Assembly (NCBI GenBank): GCA_037954235.1
Contig: JBBMOA010000001.1
Coordinates: 8,766,001-8,830,000, forward strand
Source of the DNA: Aulostomus chinensis
Lineage: Eukaryota; Chordata; Actinopteri; Syngnathiformes; Aulostomidae
Direction of reading: 5' to 3'
Length of the DNA: 64,000 nt
This document shows positions 21,841 through 35,730 of this stretch, piece by piece. Position 1 is the first letter of the stretch, and each line of letters starts with the position of its first letter. Both the position numbers and the translations under genes were made by a program. The notes under the pieces were generated by a model that made no database searches, was not told the DNA's origin, and saw only the letters and a program-made list of their open reading frames with translations.

Positions 21841-24800
21841 AAATGATGCCACAGTGATGTGGTGAGAGTTGCTCCGAACCTCAAAATGATGCTACAGTGA
21901 TGTTATGAGAGTTGCTACGAATCTCAAAACGATGCTAAAGTAATGTCGTGAGAGTTGCTACTATCCTCAAAATGATGCTAAAGTGATGTAATGAGAGTTG
22001 CTACAAACCTAAGAAGTGATGCTACAGTGATGTGGTGAGAGTTGCTACGAACCTCAAAATGATGCGACAGTAATGTCGTGAGAGTTGCTACGAATCTCAA
22101 AATGATGCTAAAGTGATGTAATGAGAGTTGCTAAAAACCTAAGAAGTGATGCTACAGTGATGTGGTGAGAGTTGATAGTAATTTCAAAATAATGCTAAAG
22201 CAGTGTAATGAGAGTTGCTACTAATCTCAAAAACATGGTACAGTAATGTCGTGAGAGTTGCTACTAACCTCGAAATGATTCTAAAGTGATGTAATGAGAG
22301 TTGCTACAAACCTAAGAAGTGATGCTACAGTGATGTGGTGAGAGTTGATAGTAATTTCAAAATAATGCTAAAGCGGTGTAATGAGAGTTGCTACTTCCCT
22401 AAGAAATGATGCTACAGTGATGTGGTGAGAGTTGCTACGAACCTCAAAATGATGCTACAGTGATGTAATGAGGGTTGCTATTTACCTAAGAAATTATGCT
22501 ACAGTGATGTGGTGAGAGTTGCTACGAACCTCAAAATGATGCTACAGTGATGTGGTGAGAGTTGCTACGAATCTCAAAATGATGCTACAGTGATGTAATG
22601 AGGGTTGCTATTTACCTAAGAAATGATGCTACAGTGATGTGGTGAGAGTTGCTACGAACCTCAAAATGATGCTACAGTGATGTAATGAGGGTTGCTATTT
22701 ACCTAAGAAATGATGCCACAGTGATGTGGTGAGAGTTGCTCCGAACCTCAAAATGATGCTACAGTGATGTTATGAGAGTTGCTACGAATCTCAAAACGAT
22801 GCTAAAGTAATGTTGTGAGAGTTGCTACTATCCTCAAAATGATGCTAAAGTGATGTAATGAGAGTTGCTACAAACCTAAGAAGTGATGCTACAGTGATGT
22901 GGTGAGAGTTGCTACGAACCTCAAAATGATGCGACAGTAATGTCGTGAGAGTTGCTACGAATCTCAAAATGATGCTAAAGTGATGTAATGAGAGTTGCTA
23001 AAAACCTAAGAAGTGATGCTACAGTGATGTGGTGAGAGTTAATAGTAATTTCAAAATAATGCTAAAGCAGTGTAATGAGAGTTGCTACTAATCTCAAAAA
23101 CATGGTACAGTAATGTCGTGAGAGTTGCTACTAACCTCGAAATGATTCTAAAGTGATGTAATGAGAGTTGCTACAAACCTAAGAAGTGATGCTACAGTGA
23201 TGTGGTGAGAGTTGATAGTAATTTCAAAATAATGCTAAAACGGTGTAATGAGAGTTGCTACTTCCCTAAGAAATGATGCTACAGTGATGTGGTGAGAGTT
23301 GCTACGAACCTCAAAATGATGCTACAGTGATGTAATGAGGGTTGCTATTTACCTAAGAAATTATGCTACAGTGATGTGGTGAGAGTTGCTACGAACCTCA
23401 AAATGATGCTACAGTGATGTGGTGAGAGTTGTTACGAACCTCAAAATGATGCTACAGTGATGTAATGAGAGTTGCTACGAATCTCAAAATGATGCTACAG
23501 TGATGTAATGAGCGTTGCTACGAATCTCAAAATGATGCTAAAGTAAGGTCGTGAGAGTTGCTACTATCCTCAAAATGATGCAACAGTGATGTGGTGAGAG
23601 TTGCTACGATCTTCAAAATGATGCTCAAGTGATGTAATGAGAGTTGCGACAAACCTAAGAAGTGATGCTACAGTGATGTAGTGAGAGTTGCTACGAACCG
23701 CAAAATGATGCTACAGTGATGTAATGAGGGTTGCTATTTACCTAAGAAATGATGCTACAGTGATGTGTTGAGGGTTGCTACGAACCTCAAAATGATGCTA
23801 CAGTGATGTAATGAGGGTTGCTATTTACCTAAGAAATGATGCCACAGTGATGTGGTGAGATTTGCTCCGAACCTCAAAATTATGCTACAGTGATGTAATG
23901 AGAGTTGCTACGAATCTCAAAACGATGCTAAAGTAATGTCGTGAGAGTTGCTACTATCCTCAAAATGATGCAAAAGTGATGTAATGAAAGTTGCTACAAA
24001 CCTAAGAAGTGATGCTACAGTGATGTGGTGAGAGTTGCTACGAACCTCAAAATGATGCGACAGTGATGTGGTGAGAGTTGCTACGAACCTAAGAAGTGAT
24101 GCTACAGTGATGTTATGAGAGTTGCTACTAATCTCAAAATCATGGTACAGTAATGTCGTGAGAGTTGCTACGAATCTCAAAATGATGCTAAAGTGATGTA
24201 ATGAGAGTTGCTACAAACCTAAGAAGTGATGCTACAGTGATGTGGTGAGAGTTGATAGTAATTTCAAAATAATGCAAAAGCGGTGTAATGAGAGTTGCTA
24301 CTTCCCTAAGAAATGATGCTACAATGATGTAGTGAGAGTTGCTACGAACCTCAAAATGATGCAACAGTGATGTAATGAGGGTTGCTATTTACCTAAGAAA
24401 TGATGCTACAGTGATGTGGTGAGAGTTGCTACGAATCTCAAAATGATGCGACAGTGATGTCGTGAGAGTTGCTCCGATCCTCAAAATGATGCTAAAGTGA
24501 TGTAATGAGAGTTGCGACAAACCTAAGAAGTGATGCTACAGTGATGTAGTGAGAGTTGATAGTAATTTCAAAATAATGCTAAAGCGGTGTAATGAGAGTT
24601 GCTACTTCCCTAAGAAATGATGCGACAGTGATGTGGTGAGAGTTGCTCTAACCTCAAAATGATGGTACAGTGATGTAATGAGGGTTGCTATTTATCTAAG
24701 AAATGATGCCACAGTGATGTGGTGAGAGTTGCTACGAACCTCAAAATGATGCTACAGTGATGTGGTGAGAGTTGCTACGAATCTCAAAATGATGCTACAG

Positions 24801-24865
24801 TGATGTAATGAGGGTTGCTATTTACCTAAGAAATGATGCTACAGTGATGTGGTGAGAGTTGCTAC
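21841..24865 (+). repeat. Unit T, copy 1 (about 3.0 kb)
   Basis: From 'gctccgaacctc' at 21,871 to about 24,860 the sequence matches 29,228-32,220 at a constant offset of 7,357, checked at 21,871, 22,131, 23,917, 24,274 and 24,471. It contains 'gcagtgtaatg', 'aaacatggtacag' and 'aaattatgctacag' variants. Two private changes were noticed: 'ctaaaacggtg' near 23,235 and 'gatgtgttgagggttgc' near 23,762. An 87-codon minus-strand open frame at 23,917-24,180 is a copy of the one at 14.6 kb and is not a gene. Confidence 0.82.
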
Positions 24866-27800
24866 GAACCTCAGAAGTGATGCTACAGTGATGTAGTGAG
24901 AGTTGCTACGATCTTCAAAATGATGCTAAAGTGATGAAATGAGAGTTGCGACAAACCTAAGAAGTGATGCTACAGTGATATAGTGAGAGTTGCTACGAAC
25001 CGCAAAATGATGCTCCAGTGATATAATGAGGGTTGCTATTTACCTAAGAAATGATGCTGCAGTGATGTGGTGAGAGTTGCTACGAATTTCAAAATGATGC
25101 TACAGTGATATAATGAGAGTTGCTACAAACCTAAGAAATGATGCGACAGTGATGTGGTGAGAGTTGCTACGAACCTCAAAATGATGCTACAGTGATGTGG
25201 TGAGAGTTGCTACGAATCTCAAAATGATGCCACAGTGTTGTAGTGAGAGTTGCTACGAACCTCAAAATGATGCGACCGTGATGTGGTGAGAGTTGCTACG
25301 AATCTCAAAATGATGCGACAGTGATGTAGTGAGAGTTGCTACGAACCTAAGAAGTGATGCTACAGTGATGTAATGAGAGTTGCTACTAATCTCAAAATCA
25401 TGCTACAGTAATGTCGTGAGAGTTGCTACGAACCTCAAAATGATGCTACAGTGATGTAATGAGGGTTGCTACTTCCCTAAGAAATGATGCGACAGTGATG
25501 TCGTGAGCGTTGCTACGAACCTCAAAATGATGCTACAGTGATGTAATGAGGGTTGCTATTTACCTAAGAAATGATGCTACAGTGATGTGGTGAGAGTTGC
25601 TACGAACCTCAAAATGATGCTACAGTGATGTAATGAGAGTTGCTACGAATCTCAAAATGATGCTAAAGTAAGGTCGTGAGAGTTGCTACTATCCTCAAAA
25701 TGATGCAACAGTGATGTGGTGAGAGTTGCTACGATCTTCAAAATGATGCTCAAGTGATGTAATGAGAGTTGCGACAAACCTAAGAAGTGATGCTACAGTG
25801 ATGTAGTGAGAGTTGCTACGAACCGCAAAATGATACTACAGTGATATAATGAGGGTTGCTATTTACCGAAGAAATGATGCGACAGTGATGTGGTGAGAGT
25901 TGCTACGAACCGCAAAATGATGCTACAGTGATATAATGAGGGTTGCTATTTACCTAAGAAATGATGCTACAGTGATGTGGTGAGAGTTGCTACGAACCTC
26001 AAAATGATGCTACAGTGATGTAATGAGAGTTGCTACGAATCTCAAAATGATGCTAAAGTAATGTCGTGAGAGTTGCTACTATCCTCGAAATGATGCAACA
26101 GTGATGTAGTGAGAGTTGCTACGATTCTCAAAATGATGCTAAAGTGATGTAATGAGAGTTGCTAAAAAACCTAAAAAGTGATGCTACAGTGATGTGGTGA
26201 GAGTTGATAGTAATTTCAAAATAATGCGAAAGCGGTGTAATGAGAGTTGCTACTTCCCTAAGAAATGATGTGACAGTGATGTGGTGACAGTTGCTACGAA
26301 CCTCAAAATGATTCTACAGTGATGTAATGAGGGTTGCTATTTACCTAAGAAATGATGCCACAGTGATGTGGTGAGAGTTGCTACGAACCTCAAAATGATG
26401 CTACAGTGATGTAGTGAGAGTTGCTACGAACCTAAGAAGTGATGCTACAGTGATGTAATGAGAGTTGCTACTAATCTCAAAATCATGGTACAGTAATGTC
26501 GTGAGAGTTGCTACGAACCTCGAAATGATTCTAAAGTGATGTAATGAGAGTTGCTACAAACCTAAGAAGTGATGCTACAGTGATGTGGTGAGAGTTGATA
26601 GTAATTTCAAAATAATGCTACAGTTGCAACTTCCCTAAGAAATGATGCTACAGTGATGTTATGAGAGTTGCTACTAATCTCAAAATCATGCTACAGTAAT
26701 GTCGTGAGAGTTGCTACGAATCTCAAAATGATGCTAAAGTGATGTAATGAGAGTTGCTACAAACCTAAGAAGTGATGCTACAGTGATGTGGTGAGAGTTG
26801 ATAGTAATTTCAAAATAATGCTAAAGCGGTGTAATGAGAGTTGCTACTTCCCTAAGAAATGATGCTACAATGATGTAGTGAGAGTTGCTACGAACCTCAA
26901 AATGATGCAACAGTGATGTAATGAGGGTTGCTATTTACCTAAGAAATGATGCTAAATTGATGTGGTGAGAGTTGCTACGAATCTCAAAATGATGCGACAG
27001 TGATGTCGTGAGAGTTGCTCCGATCCTCAAAATGATGCTAAAGTGATGTAATGAGAGTTGCGACAAACCTAAGAAGTGATGCTTCAGTGATGTAGTGAGA
27101 GTTGATAGTAATTTCAAAATAATGCTAAAGCGGTGTAATGAGAGTTGCTACTTCCCTAAGAAATGATGCGACAGTGATGTGGTGAGAGTTGCTCTAACCT
27201 CAAAATAATGGTACAGTGATGTAATGAGGGTTGCTATTTATCTCAGAAATGATGCCACAGTGATGTGGTGAGAGTTGCTACGAACCTCAAAATGATGCTA
27301 CAGTGATGTGGTGAGAGTTGCTACGAATCTCAAAATGATGCTACAGTGATGTAATGAGGGTTGCTATTTACCTAAGAAATGATGCTACAGTGATGTGGTG
27401 AGAGTTGCTACGAACCTCAAAATGATGCTACAGTGATGTAATGAGGGTTGCTATTTACTAAAGAATGATGCCACAGTGATGTGGTGAGAGTTGCTCCGAA
27501 CCTCAAAATGATGCTACAGTGATGTTATGAGAGTTGCTACGAATCTCAAAACGATGCTAAAGTAATGTCGTGAGAGTTGCTACTATCCTCAAAATGATGC
27601 TAAAGTGATGTAATGAGAGTTGCTACAAACCTAAGAAGTGATGCTACAGTGATGTGGTGAGAGTTGCTACGAACCTCAAAATGATGCGACAGTAATGTCG
27701 TGAGAGTTGCTACGAATCTCAAAATGATGCTAAAGTGATGTAATGAGAGTTGCTACAAACCTAAGAAGTGATGCTACAGTGATGTGGTGAGAGTTGATAG

Positions 27801-29206
27801 TAATTTCAAAATAATGCAAAAGCGGTGTAATGAGAGTTGCTACTTCCCTAAGAAATGATGCTACAATGATGTAGTGAGAGTTGCTACGAACCTCAAAATG
27901 ATGCAACAGTGATGTAATGAGGGTTGCTATTTACCTAAGAAATGATGCTACAGTGATGTGGTGAGAGTTGCTACGAATCTCAAAATGATGCGACAGTGAT
28001 GTCGTGAGAGTTGCTACGATCCTCAAAATGATGCTAAAGTGATGTAATGAGAGTTGCGACAAACCTAAGAAGTGATGCTACAGTGATGTAGTGAGAGTTG
28101 ATAGTAATTTCAAAATAATGCTAAAGCGGTGTAATGAGAGTTGCTACTTCCCTAAGAAATGATGCGACAGTGATGTGGTGAGAGTTGCTCTAACCTCAAA
28201 ATGATGGTACAGTGATGTAATGAGGGTTGCTATTTATCTAAGAAATGATGCCACAGTGATGTGGTGAGAGTTGCTACGAACCTCAAAATGATGCTACAGT
28301 GATGTGGTGAGAGTTGCTACGAATCTCAAAATGATGCTACAGTGATGTAATGAGGGTTGCTATTTACCTAAGAAATGATGCTACAGTGATGTGGTGAGAG
28401 TTGCTACGAACCTCAGAAGTGATGCTACAGTGATGTAGTGAGAGTTGCTACGATCTTCAAAATGATGCTAAAGTGATGAAATGAGAGTTGCGACAAACCT
28501 AAGAAGTGATGCTACAGTGATATAGTGAGAGTTGCTACGAACCGCAAAATGATGCTCCAGTGATATAATGAGGGTTGCTATTTACCTAAGAAATGATGCT
28601 GCAGTGATGTGGTGAGAGTTGCTACGAATTTCAAAATGATGCTACAGTGATATAATGAGAGTTGCTACAAACCTAAGAAATGATGCGACAGTGATGTGGT
28701 GAGAGTTGCTACGAACCTCAAAATGATGCTACAGTGATGTGGTGAGAGTTGCTACGAATCTCAAAATGATGCCACAGTGTTGTAGTGAGAGTTGCTACGA
28801 ACCTCAAAATGATGCGACCGTGATGTGGTGAGAGTTGCTACGAATCTCAAAATGATGCGACAGTGATGTAGTGAGAGTTGCTACGAACCTAAGAAGTGAT
28901 GCTACAGTGATGTAATGAGAGTTGCTACTAATCTCAAAATCATGCTACAGTAATGTCGTGAGAGTTGCTACGAATCTCAAAATGATGCTAAAATGATGTA
29001 ATGAGAGTTGCTACAAACCGAAGAAGTGATGCTACAGTGATGTGGTGAGAGTTGATAGTAATTTCAAAATAATGCTAAAGCAGTGGAATGAGAGTTGCTA
29101 CTTCCCTAAGAAATGATGCGACAGTGATGTCGTGAGCGTTGCTACGAACCTCAAAATGATGCTACAGTGATGTAATGAGGGTTGCTATTTACCTAAGAAA
29201 TGATGC
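24866..29206 (+). repeat. B-type sequence, one full-length and one truncated unit
   Basis: After unit T the array returns to B-type sequence ('cctcagaagtgatg' near 24,867). A deletion-type chimera at about 25,430-25,490 joins 'gtaatgagggttgct' to 'acttccctaag'. A single 30 bp monomer is present at 26,619. A new B copy begins at the 'gcaaaagcgg' anchor at 27,816 and matches 18,491 onwards at an offset of 9,325 until about 29,206, where it stops and unit T begins. The 60-codon frame at 26,935-27,117 is opened by the local spelling 'gctaaattgatg' and is considered accidental. Confidence 0.78.
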
Positions 29207-32200
29207 TACAGTGATGTGGTGAGAGTTGCTCCGAACCTCAAAATGATGCTACAGTGATGTTATGAGAGTTGCTACGAATCTCAAAACGATGCTAAAGTAA
29301 TGTCGTGAAAGTTGCTACTATCCTCAAAATGATGCTAAAGTGATGTAATGAGAGTTGCTACAAACCTAAGAAGTGATGCTACAGTGATGTGGTGAGAGTT
29401 GCTACGAACCTCAAAATGATGCGACAGTAATGTCGTGAGAGTTGCTACGAATCTCAAAATGATGCTAAAGTGATGTAATGAGAGTTGCTAAAAACCTAAG
29501 AAGTGATGCTACAGTGATGTGGTGAGGGTTGATAGTAATTTCAAAATAATGCTAAAGCAGTGTAATGAGAGTTGCTACTAATCTCAAAAACATGGTACAG
29601 TAATGTCGTGAGAGTTGCTACTAACCTCGAAATGATTCTAAAGTGATGTAATGAGAGTTGCTACAAACCTAAGAAGTGATGCTACAGTGATGTGGTGAGA
29701 GTTGATAGTAATTTCAAAATAATGCTAAAGCGGTGTAATGAGAGTTGCTACTTCCCTAAGAAATGATGCTACAGTGATGTGGTGAGAGTTGCTACGAACC
29801 TCAAAATGATGCTACAGTGATGTAATGAGGGTTGCTATTTACCTAAGAAATTATGCTACAGTGATGTGGTGAGAGTTGCTACGAACCTCAAAATGATGCT
29901 ACAGTGATGTGGTGAGAGTTGCTACGAATCTCAAAATGATGCTACAGTGATGTAATGAGGGTTGCTATTTACCTAAGAAATGATGCTACAGTGATGTGGT
30001 GAGAGTTGCTACGAACCTCAAAATGATGCTACAGTGATGTAATGAGGGTTGCTATTTACCTAAGAAATGATGCCACAGTGATGTGGTGAGAGTTGCTCCG
30101 AACCTCAAAATGATGCTACAGTGATGTTATGAGAGTTGCTACGAATCTCAAAACGATGCTAAAGTAATGTTGTGAGAGTTGCTACTATCCTCAAAATGAT
30201 GCTAAAGTGATGTAATGAGAGTTGCTACAAACCTAAGAAGTGATGCTACAGTGATGTGGTGAGAGTTGCTACGAACCTCAAAATGATGCGACAGTAATGT
30301 CGTGAGAGTTGCTACGAATCTCAAAATGATGCTAAAGTGATGTAATGAGAGTTGCTAAAAACCTAAGAAGTGATGCTACAGTGATGTGGTGAGAGTTAAT
30401 AGTAATTTCAAAATAATGCTAAAGCAGTGTAATGAGAGTTGCTACTAATCTCAAAAACATGGTACAGTAATGTCGTGAGAGTTGCTACTAACCTCGAAAT
30501 GATTCTAAAGTGATGTAATGAGAGTTGCTACAAACCTAAGAAGTGATGCTACAGTGATGTGGTGAGAGTTGATAGTAATTTCAAAATAATGCTAAAGCGG
30601 TGTAATGAGAGTTGCTACTTCCCTAAGAAATGATGCTACAGTGATGTGGTGAGAGTTGCTACGAACCTCAAAATGATGCTACAGTGATGTAATGAGGGTT
30701 GCTATTTACCTAAGAAATTATGCTACAGTGATGTGGTGAGAGTTGCTACGAACCTCAAAATGATGCTACAGTGATGTGGTGAGAGTTGTTACGAACCTCA
30801 AAATGATGCTACAGTGATGTAATGAGAGTTGCTACGAATCTCAAAATGATGCTACAGTGATGTAATGAGAGTTGCTACGAATCTCAAAATGATGCTAAAG
30901 TAAGGTCGTGAGAGTTGCTACTATCCTCAAAATGATGCAACAGTGATGTGGTGAGAGTTGCTACGATCTTCAAAATGATGCTCAAGTGATGTAATGAGAG
31001 TTGCGACAAACCTAAGAAGTGATGCTACAGTGATGTAGTGAGAGTTGCTACGAACCGCAAAATGATGCTACAGTGATGTAATGAGGGTTGCTATTTACCT
31101 AAGAAATGATGCTACAGTGATGTGGTGAGAGTTGCTACGAACCTCAAAATGATGCTACAGTGATGTAATGAGGGTTGCTATTTACCTAAGAAATGATGCC
31201 ACAGTGATGTGGTGAGATTTGCTCCGAACCTCAAAATTATGCTACAGTGATGTAATGAGAGTTGCTACGAATCTCAAAACGATGCTAAAGTAATGTCGTG
31301 AGAGTTGCTACTATCCTCAAAATGATGCAAAAGTGATGTAATGAAAGTTGCTACAAACCTAAGAAGTGATGCTACAGTGATGTGGTGAGAGTTGCTACGA
31401 ACCTCAAAATGATGCGACAGTGATGTGGTGAGAGTTGCTACGAACCTAAGAAGTGATGCTACAGTGATGTTATGAGAGTTGCTACTAATCTCAAAATCAT
31501 GGTACAGTAATGTCGTGAGAGTTGCTACGAATCTCAAAATGATGCTAAAGTGATGTCATGAGAGTTGCTACAAACCTAAGAAGTGATGCTACAGTGATGT
31601 GGTGAGAGTTGATAGTAATTTCAAAATAATGCAAAAGCGGTGTAATGAGAGTTGCTACTTCCCTAAGAAATGATGCTACAATGATGTAGTGAGAGTTGCT
31701 ACGAACCTCAAAATGATGCAACAGTGATGTAATGAGGGTTGCTATTTACCTAAGAAATGATGCTACAGTGATGTGGTGAGAGTTGCTACGAATCTCAAAA
31801 TGATGCGACAGTGATGTCGTGAGAGTTGCTCCGATCCTCAAAATGATGCTAAAGTGATGTAATGAGAGTTGCGACAAACCTAAGAAGTGATGCTACAGTG
31901 ATGTAGTGAGAGTTGATAGTAATTTCAAAATAATGCTAAAGCGGTGTAATGAGAGTTGCTACTTCCCTAAGAAATGATGCGACAGTGATGTGGTGAGAGT
32001 TGCTCTAACCTCAAAATGATGGTACAGTGATGTAATGAGGGTTGCTATTTATCTCAGAAATGATGCCACAGTGATGTGGTGAGAGTTGCTACGAACCTCA
32101 AAATGATGCTACAGTGATGTGGTGAGAGTTGCTACGAATCTCAAAATGATGCTACAGTGATGTAATGAGGGTTGCTATTTACCTAAGAAATGATGCTACA

Positions 32201-32220
32201 GTGATGTGGTGAGAGTTGCT
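29207..32220 (+). repeat. Unit T, copy 2
   Basis: This copy matches copy 1 at an offset of 7,357 and is followed directly by copy 3. The 'tccgaacctc' start is seen at 29,230 and again at 32,220, a step of 2,990. Relative to copy 3 it has 86 bp more, two monomers carrying 'aaacatggtacag' and 'cctcgaaatgattc' near 29.58-29.67 kb. Near 29,305 it has 'gtcgtgaaagttgc', a private change. Confidence 0.84.
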
Positions 32221-35124
32221 CCGAACCTCAAAATGATGCTACAGTGATGTTATGAGAGTTGCTACGAATCTCAAAACGATGCTAAAGTAATGTCGTGAGA
32301 GTTGCTACTATCCTCAAAATGATGCTAAAGTGATGTAATGAGAGTTGCTACAAACCTAAGAAGTGATGCTACAGTGATGTGGTGAGAGTTGCTACGAACC
32401 TCAAAATGATGCGACAGTAATGTCGTGAGAGTTGCTACGAATCTCAAAATGATGCTAAAGTGATGTAATGAGAGTTGCTAAAAACCTAAGAAGTGATGCT
32501 ACAGTGATGTGGTGAGAGTTGATAGTAATTTCAAAATAATGCTAAAGCAGTGTAATGAGAGTTGCTACAAACCTAAGAAGTGATGCTACAGTGATGTGGT
32601 GAGAGTTGATAGTAATTTCAAAATAATGCTAAAGCGGTGTCATGAGAGTTGCTACTTCCCTAAGAAATGATGCTACAGTGATGTGGTGAGAGTTGCTACG
32701 AACCTCAAAATGATGCTACAGTGATGTAATGAGGGTTGCTATTTACCTAAGAAATTATGCTACAGTGATGTGGTGAGAGTTGCTACGAACCTCAAAATGA
32801 TGCTACAGTGATGTGGTGAGAGTTGCTACGAATCTCAAAATGATGCTACAGTGATGTAATGAGGGTTGCTATTTACCTAAGAAATGATGCTACAGTGATG
32901 TGGTGAGAGTTGCTACGAACCTCAAAATGATGCTACAGTGATGTAATGAGGGTTGCTATTTACCTAAGAAATGATGCCACAGTGATGTGGTGAGAGTTGC
33001 TCCGAACCTCAAAATGATGCTACAGTGATGTTATGAGAGTTGCTACGAATCTCAAAACGATGCTAAAGTAATGTTGTGAGAGTTGCTACTATCCTCAAAA
33101 TGATGCTAAAGTGATGTAATGAGAGTTGCTACAAACCTAAGAAGTGATGCTACAGTGATGTGGTGAGAGTTGCTACGAACCTCAAAATGATGCGACAGTA
33201 ATGTCGTGAGAGTTGCTACGAATCTCAAAATGATGCTAAAGTGATGTAATGAGAGTTGCTAAAAACCTAAGAAGTGATGCTACAGTGATGTGGTGAGAGT
33301 TAATAGTAATTTCAAAATAATGCTAAAGCAGTGTAATGAGAGTTGCTACTAATCTCAAAAACATGGTACAGTAATGTCGTGAGAGTTGCTACTAACCTCG
33401 AAATGATTCTAAAGTGATGTAATGAGAGTTGCTACAAACCTAAGAAGTGATGCTACAGTGATGTGGTGAGAGTTGATAGTAATTTCAAAATAATGCTAAA
33501 GCGGTGTAATGAGAGTTGCTACTTCCCTAAGAAATGATGCTACAGTGATGTGGTGAGAGTTGCTACGAACCTCAAAATGATGCTACAGTGATGTAATGAG
33601 GGTTGCTATTTACCTAAGAAATTATGCTACAGTGATGTGGTGAGAGTTGCTACGAACCTCAAAATGATGCTACAGTGATGTGGTGAGAGTTGTTACGAAC
33701 CTCAAAATGATGCTACAGTGATGTAATGAGAGTTGCTACGAATCTCAAAATGATGCTACAGTGATGTAATGAGAGTTGCTACGAATCTCAAAATGATGCT
33801 AAAGTAAGGTCGTGAGAGTTGCTACTATCCTCAAAATGATGCAACAGTGATGTGGTGAGAGTTGCTACGATCTTCAAAATGATGCTCAAGTGATGTAATG
33901 AGAGTTGCGACAAACCTAAGAAGTGATGCTACAGTGATGTAGTGAGAGTTGCTACGAACCGCAAAATGATGCTACAGTGATGTAATGAGGGTTGCTATTT
34001 ACCTAAGAAATGATGCTACAGTGATGTGGTGAGAGTTGCTACGAACCTCAAAATGATGCTACAGTGATGTAATGAGGGTTGCTATTTACCTAAGAAATGA
34101 TGCCACAGTGATGTGGTGAGATTTGCTCCGAACCTCAAAATTATGCTACAGTGATGTAATGAGAGTTGCTACGAATCTCAAAACGATGCTAAAGTAATGT
34201 CGTGAGAGTTGCTACTATCCTCAAAATGATGCAAAAGTGATGTAATGAAAGTTGCTACAAACCTAAGAAGTGATGCTACAGTGATGTGGTGAGAGTTGCT
34301 ACGAACCTCAAAATGATGCGACAGTGATGTGGTGAGAGTTGCTACGAACCTAAGAAGTGATGCTACAGTGATGTTATGAGAGTTGCTACTAATCTCAAAA
34401 TCATGGTACAGTAATGTCGTGAGAGTTGCTACGAATCTCAAAATGATGCTAAAGTGATGTCATGAGAGTTGCTACAAACCTAAGAAGTGATGCTACAGTG
34501 ATGTGGTGAGAGTTGATAGTAATTTCAAAATAATGCAAAAGCGGTGTAATGAGAGTTGCTACTTCCCTAAGAAATGATGCTACAATGATGTAGTGAGAGT
34601 TGCTACGAACCTCAAAATGATGCAACAGTGATGTAATGAGGGTTGCTATTTACCTAAGAAATGATGCTACAGTGATGTGGTGAGAGTTGCTACGAATCTC
34701 AAAATGATGCGACAGTGATGTCGTGAGAGTTGCTCCGATCCTCAAAATGATGCTAAAGTGATGTAATGAGAGTTGCGACAAACCTAAGAAGTGATGCTAC
34801 AGTGATGTAGTGAGAGTTGATAGTAATTTCAAAATAATGCTAAAGCGGTGTAATGAGAGTTGCTACTTCCCTAAGAAATGATGCGACAGTGATGTGGTGA
34901 GAGTTGCTCTAACCTCAAAATGATGGTACAGTGATGTAATGAGGGTTGCTATTTATCTCAGAAATGATGCCACAGTGATGTGGTGAGAGTTGCTACGAAC
35001 CTCAAAATGATGCTACAGTGATGTGGTGAGAGTTGCTACGAATCTCAAAATGATGCTACAGTGATGTAATGAGGGTTGCTATTTACCTAAGAAATGATGC
35101 TACAGTGATGTGGTGAGAGTTGCT
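32221..35124 (+). repeat. Unit T, copy 3 (2,904 bp)
   Basis: The stretch repeats immediately at 35,125 with a step of 2,904 bp, confirmed by the 'gcaaaagcgg' anchors (31,631 and 34,535) and the open-frame copies (31,274 and 34,178). It begins with 'ccgaacctcaaaatgatgc', lacks the two monomers described for copy 2, and has 'gcggtgtcatgag' near 32,636 where copy 2 has 'gtaatgag'. Confidence 0.86.
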
Positions 35125-35730
35125 CCGAACCTCAAAATGATGCTACAGTGATGTTATGAGAGTTGCTACGAATCTCAAAACGATGCTAAAGTAATGTCGT
35201 GAGAGTTGCTACTATCCTCAAAATGATGCTAAAGTGATGTAATGAGAGTTGCTACAAACCTAAGAAGTGATGCTACAGTGATGTGGTGAGAGTTGCTACG
35301 AACCTCAAAATGATGCGACAGTAATGTCGTGAGAGTTGCTACGAATCTCAAAATGATGCTAAAGTGATGTAATGAGAGTTGCTAAAAACCTAAGAAGTGA
35401 TGCTACAGTGATGTGGTGAGAGTTGATAGTAATTTCAAAATAATGCTAAAGCAGTGTAATGAGAGTTGCTACAAACCTAAGAAGTGATGCTACAGTGATG
35501 TGGTGAGAGTTGATAGTAATTTCAAAATAATGCTAAAGCGGTGTCATGAGAGTTGCTACTTCCCTAAGAAATGATGCTACAGTGATGTGGTGAGAGTTGC
35601 TACGAACCTCAAAATGATGCTACAGTGATGTAATGAGGGTTGCTATTTACCTAAGAAATTATGCTACAGTGATGTGGTGAGAGTTGCTACGAACCTCAAA
35701 ATGATGCTACAGTGATGTGGTGAGAGTTGT
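35125..35730 (+). repeat. Unit T, copy 4 (partial, about 0.6 kb)
   Basis: The 2,904 bp period continues for about 600 bp into a fourth copy. It ends at 'gagagttgttacgaaccgc' (35,725), where copy 3 reads 'gagagttgctacgaatctc'. The break is a mid-unit switch into a different monomer order rather than a loss of the satellite. Confidence 0.82.

Noticed and set aside
26935..27117. Minus-strand 60-codon open frame as a gene
   Set aside because: It also starts at TTG, lies wholly in monomers, and is open because of local spellings such as 'gctaaattg'. The matching region near 41.07 kb does not preserve it.
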